Numbered from the stretch's first letter, positions 1 through 6,851 are shown. The stretch is 6,906 bases of DNA from Fusobacterium sp. (GCA_020024855.1 JAHHTB010000095.1:1-6906), one strand, 5' to 3'. Notes: generated by a model from the sequence alone, not told the origin. Made by a program: numbers and translations.

Positions 1-2855
1 TTTCCTTGATAATCCTCATATTTTACACCATAAGAATGTTCTATCTCTCCACCATTTAAATATGAAACTGCATAGGTTTTATTGTTAATATCAAGAACAT
101 CTATGTTTCCAACTGATGCTCTGTCTTTACCTTCTGTGTATTCAAAATTTAATCTGTTATCATCAAAACTATACGTGTAACCAAATACATTTTCTCTTAT
201 CTTTTCATCTAAGATACTACTTGTTGCATTTTTAAAAGGTATAAAGTTATTATCTCTGAAATCTATACCTTGGTTTTTATAATAAAACTCATGATTTCCA
301 AGATAAATATTTGTTCCATAATCTTTATAACTTAAATCATTGTAATAATTATTAGATAACGTATTTATATCTGTACTTTCATAAGTATATGGCATTGTAT
401 ATTTTTTATTATCATTATAATACACACTAAATGCCTTATCTCCATCTACAAGGAAATCCACTTTATTTTTAAAGATTTCACCAGTTTTTTCATCATTACT
501 TGGTCTTTCTTTTACTGTGTAATCTCCTGTGTAAACTGTTTCTGTATTTCCAAGTTCAAAGGTTATTTTATCTCCATACTTATAAATATTTTCTTTATTA
601 ATAAGTCTTCCATACTCTTGATTTTCATTTCCATCATATTTGTAATTTTGCCAGAAGAAAGAAAATTCATTATCAAGTCCAATATCAGCTATTCTATTTG
701 AGTTTGAAGAGTTATCAAAAATAGTTACTCTATGGTTTAAACCACCTTGGTATCTTGTTGTCTTATCATTATTTTCTGTGTCCTTAAAATCATTTATTTT
801 TGAAGTATATTTTCCTGAAGTATATTTATCCTGTCTAATATTTCCAAAAATATCAATTTCTCCAAGGTACCCTAAATTTATATCATTTTTATTAATTCCA
901 AATTCATAGAAATCAGAATCATTTTTATAAACTCTATAACTTGTACTACTATTTAATCCTTCTCTAGTATGGATAGTTTCTTCACTTTTACCACCAGCAA
1001 AAATAAAGTTTACTATACTTGTATAAAGATTTACATATGCTCTATCTTCTCTAGTTTTTTCATAAACAACATCTTCAAATCTATTGTACTGACTCCATCT
1101 GCTTTCTTTTCCAAAAACATTTTCTCTCATTGGATCATTTTCAAGATTTAATTCTTTTTCTGAAAAACTAAAGTCATATCCTGTTTTAAATGATATATCA
1201 TTTGTTAATTTATATTCTCCAAAAGCTGTACTTAATTTACGACTATCATAAATATCATACTGTGAAACTGTCCAAGGAACATAGTCAGCATATAAGCCTT
1301 TTTTATCTAAATTCTGTCTTTTTTTACTTAAGTCTGGGTTTCTTTCCCATGAATTTAACCTTCTATATTTATCTCCATTAGCTTCATCATAACTAAATGA
1401 TATTTTATGTCTTTTATCTTCAAATCCAAAACCAAAATCTTCAGCTCTTGATTGTAAATCATCTATATTTGAACCTGGATCCATATCATATAAATAATTA
1501 TAGTATCCACTAAATTTATAATTTTCATTATCTTTTACTAAAGATATATTTGAAAATAAATCATTATCAACTTGAGAGTCATATCCTAAATCATCAATTT
1601 GATCTGTTACTATATATTGATATGCTTTTTTATCATCAGTTAATTTTACTTTTGCATCAATAGAAATATCTTTTCTTGTTCCAAGTCCCGTCAGTGAACT
1701 ATCTAATGTGTAGAAATTAGAGTGATCTCCCATATTTGGAATATCTCCTAAAGGTCTATCATTTAGATATTTTCCCGTTTCTTTATCATAATGATTAAAT
1801 CTTCCTTGTGTATCATAATCTTCTATAATATCTTTTAAATTTTCATTCATATTATAGGTCATACTTTGAACACCAAAATCAAAATAACCATAATTTCCTT
1901 CATATTTATGAGTATATTCTATATCCCATCTATCATCATGACTTGCTTCTGGTCTTTTTGTTTCTGAATCTATTTTTTGCTCACCTTTTTTATGAACAAG
2001 TAAATCAGTAATATTTAATCTTGATTCTCCATAAATTCCTGTATCATACCAGTTTTCCATTCTTCCTATAAGGAACCCCATTTGGTCTCCAAATTTAGGT
2101 GCAAATCCTCCTCTAAATTTATTATCCTTACTTTCATATAAAACCCCTGTAGAGATTGTCCAACCATAGTCATCTTCATCTCCCCAAACTGGGAATAATG
2201 GAACTTCAGATCCTTGTCTTATATTAAATCTATACCAAGGAAATGTAAAAGGCATAACATCATGATCTTGTATAAATAAATCAGAACCTGTTAATGTTAC
2301 TTGTTTATTAGGTTCTATTTTTATTTCATCACTTTGTAAATAATATCCAAGCCCTTTTAAATTTCTATGATCATTAACTTTGGGATCGGTTGTAAACCAT
2401 GCATTTTTTAGAGAAACTACACCTCTATTAAATTCGGTGCTTTCTCCACCAAAGTATATTTTATCATTAGGAGCTTCTGCCCCTGTTACTTTTCCTACTT
2501 CCATATAACCAAAGCTTTTTCCAAAAGTAGCTTCCGTTCCATCAAGAAGAGCAACACCATCTCTTGACTCCATTCTTATATCACCAGTTGGCTGATAAGA
2601 ATCAAGAGTAAAATTTCCATCAATATACATTTTGTTCTTAGGTTCATCTCTTCTAACATTGAATACTTTAAATTTATTATCTCCGTAAAGTATATCTATT
2701 CCATTGGTTGAGGTTAGATTATCATCATCTAAGTTTATCTCAACTTCTGTTTCTGTATCTTGTTTATCTGATTTTTTCTCTAAAATTTCATCTTCAGATA
2801 ATGCTTTCATACAAACAAGCATCAATGCTAAAAGAAGATATATTTTTTTCTTCAT
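1..2855 (-). CDS. lptD: LptD/OstA-type outer-membrane LPS assembly protein (partial, C-terminus beyond left edge)
   Basis: The frame stays open from ATG at 2855 to the left edge: 951 codons and no stop. The family inserts lipopolysaccharide into the outer leaflet of the outer membrane, in complex with LptE. Residues 1-20 look like a type I signal peptide: a KKK start, a hydrophobic core, and an A-L-S cleavage site before E21. About 21-195 form the periplasmic beta-jellyroll part. Residues 152-210 follow the family order: AWFTTDP (152-158), then DEIKIEPNKQVTL, then MPFTFPWYRF (201-210), corresponding to the usual 'FTTCDP...VPVFYLPW' block. The rest is rich in Y, N, D and alternating patterns, as in a beta barrel with long loops. 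The Cys normally found in the FTTC motif is missing, and no Cys remains in the visible mature protein. The start is supported by an AGAGGGG ribosome site (2864-2870) and the signal peptide. The exact family name rests on motifs read by eye. Confidence 0.82.
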   Translation of the reverse strand, partial: MKKKIYLLLALMLVCMKALSEDEILEKKSDKQDTETEVEINLDDDNLTSTNGIDILYGDNKFKVFNVRRDEPKNKMYIDGNFTLDSYQPTGDIRMESRDGVALLDGTEATFGKSFGYMEVGKVTGAEAPNDKIYFGGESTEFNRGVVSLKNAWFTTDPKVNDHRNLKGLGYYLQSDEIKIEPNKQVTLTGSDLFIQDHDVMPFTFPWYRFNIRQGSEVPLFPVWGDEDDYGWTISTGVLYESKDNKFRGGFAPKFGDQMGFLIGRMENWYDTGIYGESRLNITDLLVHKKGEQKIDSETKRPEASHDDRWDIEYTHKYEGNYGYFDFGVQSMTYNMNENLKDIIEDYDTQGRFNHYDKETGKYLNDRPLGDIPNMGDHSNFYTLDSSLTGLGTRKDISIDAKVKLTDDKKAYQYIVTDQIDDLGYDSQVDNDLFSNISLVKDNENYKFSGYYNYLYDMDPGSNIDDLQSRAEDFGFGFEDKRHKISFSYDEANGDKYRRLNSWERNPDLSKKRQNLDKKGLYADYVPWTVSQYDIYDSRKLSTAFGEYKLTNDISFKTGYDFSFSEKELNLENDPMRENVFGKESRWSQYNRFEDVVYEKTREDRAYVNLYTSIVNFIFAGGKSEETIHTREGLNSSTSYRVYKNDSDFYEFGINKNDINLGYLGEIDIFGNIRQDKYTSGKYTSKINDFKDTENNDKTTRYQGGLNHRVTIFDNSSNSNRIADIGLDNEFSFFWQNYKYDGNENQEYGRLINKENIYKYGDKITFELGNTETVYTGDYTVKERPSNDEKTGEIFKNKVDFLVDGDKAFSVYYNDNKKYTMPYTYESTDINTLSNNYYNDLSYKDYGTNIYLGNHEFYYKNQGIDFRDNNFIPFKNATSSILDEKIRENVFGYTYSFDDNRLNFEYTEGKDRASVGNIDVLDINNKTYAVSYLNGGEIEHSYGVKYEDYQG

Positions 2856-2904
2856 AAAAAATACCCCTCTGTTTTAATGTAATTATATAATAATATTTCA
2901 TTTG

Positions 2905-2913
2905 ATTATACCA
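2905..2913 (-). promoter_or_regulatory. Predicted extended -10 promoter element of lptD
   Basis: On the minus strand this reads TGG-TATAAT, a perfect -10 hexamer preceded by the TG of an extended -10. No good -35 box lies at 16-18 nt: the nearest TTGA-like sequence is 26 nt upstream. Transcription would start near 2898, giving a leader of about 43 nt before the lptD ATG. A second TATAAT at 2882-2887 is possible but lacks TG. Since trxA ends in a terminator just upstream, lptD probably has its own promoter here. Confidence 0.5.
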
Positions 2914-2986
2914 TATATTCATTTATTTTTATAGAGTTTCAAAAGTATATTTCAATTATTTTTATTTTTTTTAACAAATTTTCTAA

Positions 2987-3030
2987 TAAAAATAAAAACA
3001 GCAGAATAAAACATTACTTCATTCTGCTGT
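2987..3030 (-). terminator. Rho-independent terminator of trxA
   Basis: A perfect 10-bp inverted repeat (ACAGCAGAAT at 2998-3007, ATTCTGCTGT at 3021-3030) encloses a 13-nt loop. In the minus direction it is followed at once by TTTTATTTTTA. It begins 11 nt after the trxA stop codon. This is a standard intrinsic terminator and separates trxA from lptD. Confidence 0.85.
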
Positions 3031-3041
3031 CTAAAAATTTT

Positions 3042-3359
3042 TTATAATAGTTGTAATTTTCCTGAAAGTTCATTTTTATGTTTTAACCCAACAAAGTGCT
3101 CTACTTTAATTCCATTTTTAAAAACTAACATTGTTGGTATACTTCTTATTCCAAATCTTATAGCTAAATCTGTATTTTCATCAACATTAACTTTACATAT
3201 TTTTATATTAGGAAATTCTTCTGAAAGTTCTTCTAAAATGGGTAATTGCATTTTACATGGTCCACACCATTCTGCCCAAAAATCAACAAGAACAACTCCT
3301 GAGTATCTTAAAACTTCTTTTTCAAAAGAGTCTATATCTACTTTAAATATATTACTCAT
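3042..3359 (-). CDS. trxA: Thioredoxin (105 aa)
   Basis: A small cytoplasmic dithiol-disulfide oxidoreductase, normally kept reduced by thioredoxin reductase. It supplies electrons to enzymes such as ribonucleotide reductase and peroxiredoxins. The active site is WCGPC with C32 and C35. The buried Asp (D26 in LVDFWA), the cis-proline (P75 in SIPT) and the FKNG turn near 80-83 are all present, at almost exactly E. coli Trx1 numbering. At 105 aa it has the usual length. The ATG at 3359 is chosen because AGGAGGG (3364-3370) sits just upstream. An in-frame ATG at 3398 would add 13 unrelated residues, lacks a ribosome site, and lies upstream of the predicted transcription start. An extra Cys occurs at C55. 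The gene appears monocistronic: it has its own promoter and terminator, and no reductase gene is adjacent. Confidence 0.96.
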   Translation of the reverse strand: MSNIFKVDIDSFEKEVLRYSGVVLVDFWAEWCGPCKMQLPILEELSEEFPNIKICKVNVDENTDLAIRFGIRSIPTMLVFKNGIKVEHFVGLKHKNELSGKLQLL

Positions 3360-3388
3360 TTTTCCCTCCTTAAAAATAACTTGTTTAT

Positions 3389-3417
3389 AATCTATCATAG
3401 GTTTTATAACTTGTCAA
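3389..3417 (-). promoter_or_regulatory. Strong sigma-70-type promoter of trxA
   Basis: On the minus strand a consensus -35 TTGACA (3412-3417) is followed after exactly 17 nt by TAGATT (3389-3394). The -10 is preceded by TGA, giving an extended -10. Transcription would start near 3382, leaving a leader of about 23 nt that contains the AGGAGGG ribosome site. A second TTGACA (3420-3425) lies 8 nt upstream in tandem, but it has no well-spaced -10 box. Confidence 0.78.
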
Positions 3418-3436
3418 ACTGTCAACATTTTTATTC

Positions 3437-3470
3437 AAAAAAAGTTTAAATGTTTTTCATTTTATAAACA
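3437..3470 (-). terminator. Possible weak intrinsic terminator of hcp
   Basis: Minus-strand GTTTATAAAATG (3470-3459) can pair with CATTTAAAC (3452-3444) if three bases bulge out. The loop is AAAAA, and seven T follow immediately (3443-3437). The stem is AT-rich and imperfect, so termination may be leaky. A separate 9-bp inverted repeat just upstream (3462-3470 with 3485-3493) shares one arm and could form instead. Confidence 0.45.
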
Positions 3471-3510
3471 TTATGAATGATTATTGTTTATAAGGGAAAA
3501 GTCATATTTT

Positions 3511-5166
3511 TTATTTTAAAAATTTTTCAATATCTTTATCTACTGTCCCTATTCCTTGAATTCCAAAGTTTTCTACTAATACTTTAGCTACATTAGGAGA
3601 AATAAAAGCTGGAAGAGTTGGACCTAAATGTATATTTTTTACTCCTAGATAAAGAAGAGCAAGAAGAACTATTACGGCTTTTTGTTCATACCAAGAAATA
3701 TTAAATACTATTGGAAGATCATTTATATTTTCAAAACCAAATACTTCTTTTAATTTAAGAGCTATAACTGCTAAAGAATAAGAATCATTACATTGTCCTG
3801 CATCTAATACTCTTGGAATTCCATTTATATCTCCTAAATTTAACTTATTGTATCTATATTTTGCACAACCTGCTGTAAGTATTACAGTATCTTTAGGTAA
3901 TTTTTCTGCAAATTCTGTATAATAACTTCTTGAAGTTACTCTTCCATCACAACCACCCATTACAAAAAATTTCTTTATTGCTCCTATTTTTACTGCTTCA
4001 ACTATCTTATCAGCTAAAAGAAGAACTTGATTATGAGCAAATCCTCCTACAATCTCACCTTGCTCTATTTCTTTTGGAGCTTCACACCCTTTAGCCATCT
4101 CTATTACTTGAGAAAAATCTTTTGTTCCATCTTCATTTATTTTTATTTTTTTCCATCCTGGATAACCTGTTGCATTTGTTATAAATACTCTATCATTATA
4201 TGAAGCATCTACTTTTGGTGGAACTATACAGTTAGTTGTAAAAACTATAGGTCCATTAAAAGTTTCAAACTCCTCTTTCTGTTTCCACCAAGCATTTCCA
4301 TAATTTCCTACAAAATGTTTGTATTTTTTAAATGCTGGATAATAATGTGCTGGTAACATTTCTGAGTGAGTATAAACATCTACTCCTGTTCCCTCTGTCT
4401 GTTCAAGTAGCATTTCTATATCTCTTAAATCATGCCCTGAAATAAGTATTCCTGGATTTTTTCCAACCCCTATATTAACTTTTGTAATTTCAGGATTTCC
4501 ATATTTTGATGTATTAGCTTCATCAAGTAAAGCCATTACATCTACACCATATTTTCCTGTTTCAATAACTAAATTTATTAACTCTTCTACTGTTAAACTA
4601 TTATCTTCTGTTGCTAAAAGTGCCTTTTCAATAAAGAAAAATATTTCATCTTTAGTTTTTCCTAAATTCATAGCATGCTCTGCATAAGCACACATTCCTT
4701 TTATTCCATAAGTAATAATTTCTCTTAAAGATCTAATATCCTCATTTTCAGTTCTTAAAACTCCAACTTTTTTAGCAACTTCATACATTTCTTCTACACT
4801 TTTAAAATCTAAATTACTCATAAGAGAGTTTTCAAATTTTTCATTTAATTTTACATTTAATGATAAAAGTTTTTCTTTTATATTTTCTCTTATTTTTATT
4901 CCTTTTTTTATTTCTTTCACTATTTCAATATCATCAAAATTTGCATTTGTAATTGTTATAAACATAGAGTTAAGAATATATTTATTCTCTTCTAAAGTTA
5001 ATTTTTTACTATCTATTTTTCTAAGTTGATTTGTGTAATTTACCACACCCTTTGTTACAAATATTAATAAATCTTGAAGATCAGAAGTTGTATTAAATTT
5101 TCCACACACTCCTCTTACTGTACAACCTTTATTTCCTGCTGTTTCTTGACATTGATAACAAAACAT
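3511..5166 (-). CDS. hcp: Hydroxylamine reductase / hybrid cluster protein, class I (551 aa)
   Basis: A cytoplasmic iron-sulfur enzyme of anaerobes. The family reduces hydroxylamine to ammonia in vitro. In E. coli it acts as a high-affinity nitric oxide reductase and as an S-nitrosylating enzyme, so a nitrosative-stress role is likely. The N-terminus has C3, C6, C15 and C21 (C-x2-C-x8-C-x5-C), the class I signature for a [4Fe-4S] cluster. The enterobacterial class II uses wider spacing. All hybrid 4Fe-2S-2O cluster ligands are visible: H245 (ISGHDL), E269 (HSEMLP), C313 (TNCIVPP), C406 (GGCDGR, the expected persulfide), C434 (AGCAKYRYN), C459 (GQCND), E494 and K496 (WYEQKA). Numbering almost matches Desulfovibrio Hcp, so the protein is full length and should be active. 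AAAGGAGGA (5172-5180) supports the start. No hcr reductase gene is adjacent, as is usual for class I; the electron donor is unknown. It appears to be transcribed alone. Confidence 0.97.
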   Translation of the reverse strand: MFCYQCQETAGNKGCTVRGVCGKFNTTSDLQDLLIFVTKGVVNYTNQLRKIDSKKLTLEENKYILNSMFITITNANFDDIEIVKEIKKGIKIRENIKEKLLSLNVKLNEKFENSLMSNLDFKSVEEMYEVAKKVGVLRTENEDIRSLREIITYGIKGMCAYAEHAMNLGKTKDEIFFFIEKALLATEDNSLTVEELINLVIETGKYGVDVMALLDEANTSKYGNPEITKVNIGVGKNPGILISGHDLRDIEMLLEQTEGTGVDVYTHSEMLPAHYYPAFKKYKHFVGNYGNAWWKQKEEFETFNGPIVFTTNCIVPPKVDASYNDRVFITNATGYPGWKKIKINEDGTKDFSQVIEMAKGCEAPKEIEQGEIVGGFAHNQVLLLADKIVEAVKIGAIKKFFVMGGCDGRVTSRSYYTEFAEKLPKDTVILTAGCAKYRYNKLNLGDINGIPRVLDAGQCNDSYSLAVIALKLKEVFGFENINDLPIVFNISWYEQKAVIVLLALLYLGVKNIHLGPTLPAFISPNVAKVLVENFGIQGIGTVDKDIEKFLK

Positions 5167-5200
5167 CCTAGTCCTCCTTTAAAATTTATTTTTCATATGT

Positions 5201-5209
5201 ATGTTATCA
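5201..5209 (-). promoter_or_regulatory. Predicted extended -10 of the hcp promoter
   Basis: The minus strand reads TGA-TAACAT: an extended -10 with four of six consensus bases. Transcription would start near 5194, leaving a 27-nt leader that carries the AAAGGAGGA ribosome site. The -35 position carries no recognisable box and overlaps the palindrome at 5225-5246. That is typical of an activator-dependent promoter. The start position is an estimate, not measured. Confidence 0.45.
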
Positions 5210-5210
5210 T

Positions 5211-5246
5211 CAAAAAATAAAAAATTCGGTAACAACTGTTACCGAA
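5211..5246 (-). terminator. Rho-independent terminator of the rfaE2-tsaE-tsaB operon
   Basis: The perfect 9-bp arms TTCGGTAAC (5225-5233) and GTTACCGAA (5238-5246) enclose a 4-nt loop. In the minus direction they are followed directly by TTTTTTATTTTTT (5224-5212). The hairpin begins 7 nt after the tsaB stop codon. It is the most GC-rich hairpin in the window's intergenic DNA, and the fit to an intrinsic terminator is very good. Confidence 0.88.
5225..5246. promoter_or_regulatory. Candidate HcpR-like (Crp/Fnr-family) operator upstream of hcp
   Basis: The same palindrome that forms the terminator stem contains GTAAC-N4-GTTAC. That is the 5-4-5 layout of Crp/Fnr-family sites. From memory, it resembles the motif proposed by comparative genomics for HcpR, the hcp regulator of clostridia and other anaerobes. 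Its centre (between 5235 and 5236) lies 41.5 nt upstream of the hcp start predicted at 5194, the standard class II activator position. A double role is inferred. No regulator gene is present in the window. Confidence 0.5.
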
Positions 5247-5253
5247 GATATTT

Positions 5254-5934
5254 TTAATTTTTTCTTTCTTTTTCTCTCTCTGCCTGTGCTTTACTTAAAT
5301 AAAATGGTTCTAATGTATAAAGATTATCTTCTATCTTTTCTGAAATTTCTGCAATTATACTAGCTTTTGGTAAACTTAATGATTTTATTGCAAATTTTGC
5401 ATTTTCTCCCATAATCTCTTTGATTAAATTTTTATATTTTAAGGCTCCATCTCCTGTAAATAAGATTTTCTTATCTTTTTTATCTTCAAGATATTCTCTT
5501 ATTTCACCTACATTATAATCTTCTTCTCTTACAATCTCTCCATTTTTATAAGAATACCTACAATAATATCCTCTTTCTTTTCTTGCATCTATAATAGGAA
5601 CTATCTCACAATCTGTTTCTGAAATATTATGAGCTATTACATCAAGTTCATTTACTCCAACTATGGACTTTCCTGTAGAATAAGCAAGTCCTTTAGCTAC
5701 TGCTACACCTATTCTTATTCCTGTAAAAGAACCAGGTCCAATACTTACTGCAAATTTATCCACATCTTTTATTGTATGCTCTGTAATTTTTAATAAATTA
5801 TCAATAGCAACCATTACATTTTCAGAATGAGTTCTTTTTATATTTATTGTTATCTCTCCAACAACTCCTATTTCATTTGAATATAGTGCAACTGTTCCTA
5901 CATTTGTTGAAGTATCAATCGCTAAAATCAACAT
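5254..5934 (-). CDS. tsaB: tRNA threonylcarbamoyladenosine biosynthesis protein TsaB (226 aa)
   Basis: A cytoplasmic protein of the ASKHA fold. It dimerises with TsaD and, with TsaE, transfers the threonylcarbamoyl group made by TsaC/TsaC2 to A37 of tRNAs reading ANN codons, giving t6A. TsaB itself is a scaffold without catalysis. The N-terminal LAIDTST (4-10) is the degenerate phosphate-1 strand. The family hallmark GPGSFTGIRIG is at 66-76. The length is normal for YeaZ/TsaB, and the lysine- and glutamate-rich tail is unremarkable. The ATG at 5934 lies inside the end of tsaE, a 20-nt overlap in another frame, with AAGGAG about 10 nt upstream. This indicates translational coupling. tsaD is not in the window. 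This is the last gene of the rfaE2-tsaE-tsaB operon, with a terminator immediately after it. Confidence 0.96.
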   Translation of the reverse strand: MLILAIDTSTNVGTVALYSNEIGVVGEITINIKRTHSENVMVAIDNLLKITEHTIKDVDKFAVSIGPGSFTGIRIGVAVAKGLAYSTGKSIVGVNELDVIAHNISETDCEIVPIIDARKERGYYCRYSYKNGEIVREEDYNVGEIREYLEDKKDKKILFTGDGALKYKNLIKEIMGENAKFAIKSLSLPKASIIAEISEKIEDNLYTLEPFYLSKAQAEREKERKN

Positions 5935-6379
5935 ATTTCAGCATCTCCTTTTCTTTTTCTTTATTACCAATATATTCTATTGATACTTTTCTTGTTTCAT
6001 CTCCATCATATTCTAATCTTATTTCAATGTATTCCTTTGGTAGTTCAGATTTTATTATATCTGCCCATTCAATTAAAATTACTCCATCACTATTCAAATA
6101 ATCTTCATAACCAACTTCATAAATTTCTTCAGGTTCTCCTAACCTATATACATCAAAATGATATAATGGAAGTCTTCCTGAAAAATATTCAAGAACATAA
6201 TTAAATGTTGGACTTTTTAGATTTTCTTTTACCCCTAAAGTTTCTGCAAACTTTTTAGTAAAAGTTGTTTTTCCTGTACCAAGATCTCCAATTAAAGCAA
6301 TCACATCTCCTTCTTTTACATAGTTTGCAAGCCTTTCAGCAATTTTATTTATTTCATCAAATTTTAATATTTTTTTCAT
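5915..6379 (-). CDS. tsaE: tRNA threonylcarbamoyladenosine biosynthesis ATPase TsaE (154 aa)
   Basis: A P-loop ATPase that binds the TsaB-TsaD complex and resets it between rounds of t6A synthesis. The Walker A motif GDLGTGKTT is at 31-39. Other family landmarks are SPTF (56-59, switch-like), HFDVYRL (74-80) and IEWAD (103-107). The length is normal. The start at 6379 has AAGGTGA (6384-6390), which overlaps the stop codon of rfaE2. The intergenic gap is only 10 nt, so it must be cotranscribed with rfaE2. Its 3' end overlaps tsaB by 20 nt. Having tsaE next to tsaB is common in bacteria and supports both calls. Confidence 0.96.
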   Translation of the reverse strand: MKKILKFDEINKIAERLANYVKEGDVIALIGDLGTGKTTFTKKFAETLGVKENLKSPTFNYVLEYFSGRLPLYHFDVYRLGEPEEIYEVGYEDYLNSDGVILIEWADIIKSELPKEYIEIRLEYDGDETRKVSIEYIGNKEKEKEMLKYVDFSD

Positions 6380-6389
6380 TTCTTCACCT

Positions 6390-6851
6390 TTATCCTTGGA
6401 TTTTCTTTACTATATTTGTAGTTGATTTTCCTTCTATAAAAGTAAGTATTCTAACTTCTCCACCATAACTTTCAACTATTTTTGTTTCAGGAAGATCATC
6501 TTTTGTATAATCTCCACCTTTAACATGAATTGAAGGTTTTAATTCTCCAATAAGATTTTCAGGTGTATCTTCCTCAAAAATTACTGTATAATCAACTGCT
6601 TTTAATCCACAAAGCATTTCTGCCCTATCAAATTGATTATTTATTGGTCTTGTTTCACCTTTTAATCTTTTTACAGAATTATCCGAATTTACACCTACTA
6701 TAAGAATATCCCCCTGTTTTTTGGCTTCATTAAGATATCTTAAATGTCCAACATGAAGAATATCAAAGCACCCATTTGTAAATACTACTGTCTTGTTTTG
6801 TTTCTTTAACTCTTCTATTAATTTTTTTCCAAATTCTCTATCTACAAGCAC
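6390..6851 (-). CDS. rfaE2: D-glycero-beta-D-manno-heptose 1-phosphate adenylyltransferase, stand-alone (153 aa)
   Basis: This cytoplasmic enzyme transfers AMP from ATP to heptose 1-phosphate. The resulting ADP-heptose is then epimerised to the sugar donor for the LPS inner core. It corresponds to the C-terminal domain of E. coli HldE; here it stands alone without the kinase domain. Motifs seen: TNGCFDILHVGH (25-36) with the nucleotidyltransferase HxGH at 33-36, GVNSDNSVKRLKG (53-65) followed by RPI, EEDTPENLI (93-101), KGGDY (111-115) and GKSTTNIVKKI (141-151, the STT ATP-site motif). The start codon is GTG at 6851, backed by AGGAGGA (6857-6863) 5 nt upstream. It is the first gene of the three-gene operon visible here. 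An upstream promoter may lie in 6864-6906 or beyond the edge. A related cytidylyltransferase (TagD-like) is less likely given the heptose-type KGGDY and STT motifs. Confidence 0.93.
   Translation of the reverse strand: MLVDREFGKKLIEELKKQNKTVVFTNGCFDILHVGHLRYLNEAKKQGDILIVGVNSDNSVKRLKGETRPINNQFDRAEMLCGLKAVDYTVIFEEDTPENLIGELKPSIHVKGGDYTKDDLPETKIVESYGGEVRILTFIEGKSTTNIVKKIQG

Noticed and set aside
969..1381. Two plus-strand open frames (969-1151 and 1190-1381)
   Set aside because: They lie antisense inside lptD, have no ribosome site, and show the F/I/Y/L-rich composition expected from the complement of an AT-rich gene.
2790..2855. LptD start region as a lipoprotein signal because of C15
   Set aside because: The residues before C15 are M-L-V, so Gly/Ala/Ser is missing at -1. 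The A-L-S site at 18-20 fits ordinary signal peptidase better.
2882..2887. Second TATAAT as the main lptD promoter
   Set aside because: It has no TG extension and no -35 box. The element at 2905-2913 is better, though both may be used.
2999..3029. CRISPR-like or mobile-element end at the CAGCAGAAT inverted repeat
   Set aside because: There is a single copy, it sits right after trxA and is followed by a T-tract, so a terminator explains it fully.
5100..5166. Class II (enterobacterial, [2Fe-2S]) Hcp
   Set aside because: The N-terminal cysteine spacing is C-x2-C-x8-C-x5-C, the class I pattern, and no hcr gene is adjacent.
5847..6468. Plus-strand open frames at 5847-6101, 5980-6204 and 6265-6468
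   Set aside because: All are antisense to the well-supported tsaB, tsaE and rfaE2 genes, with low-complexity hydrophobic translations.
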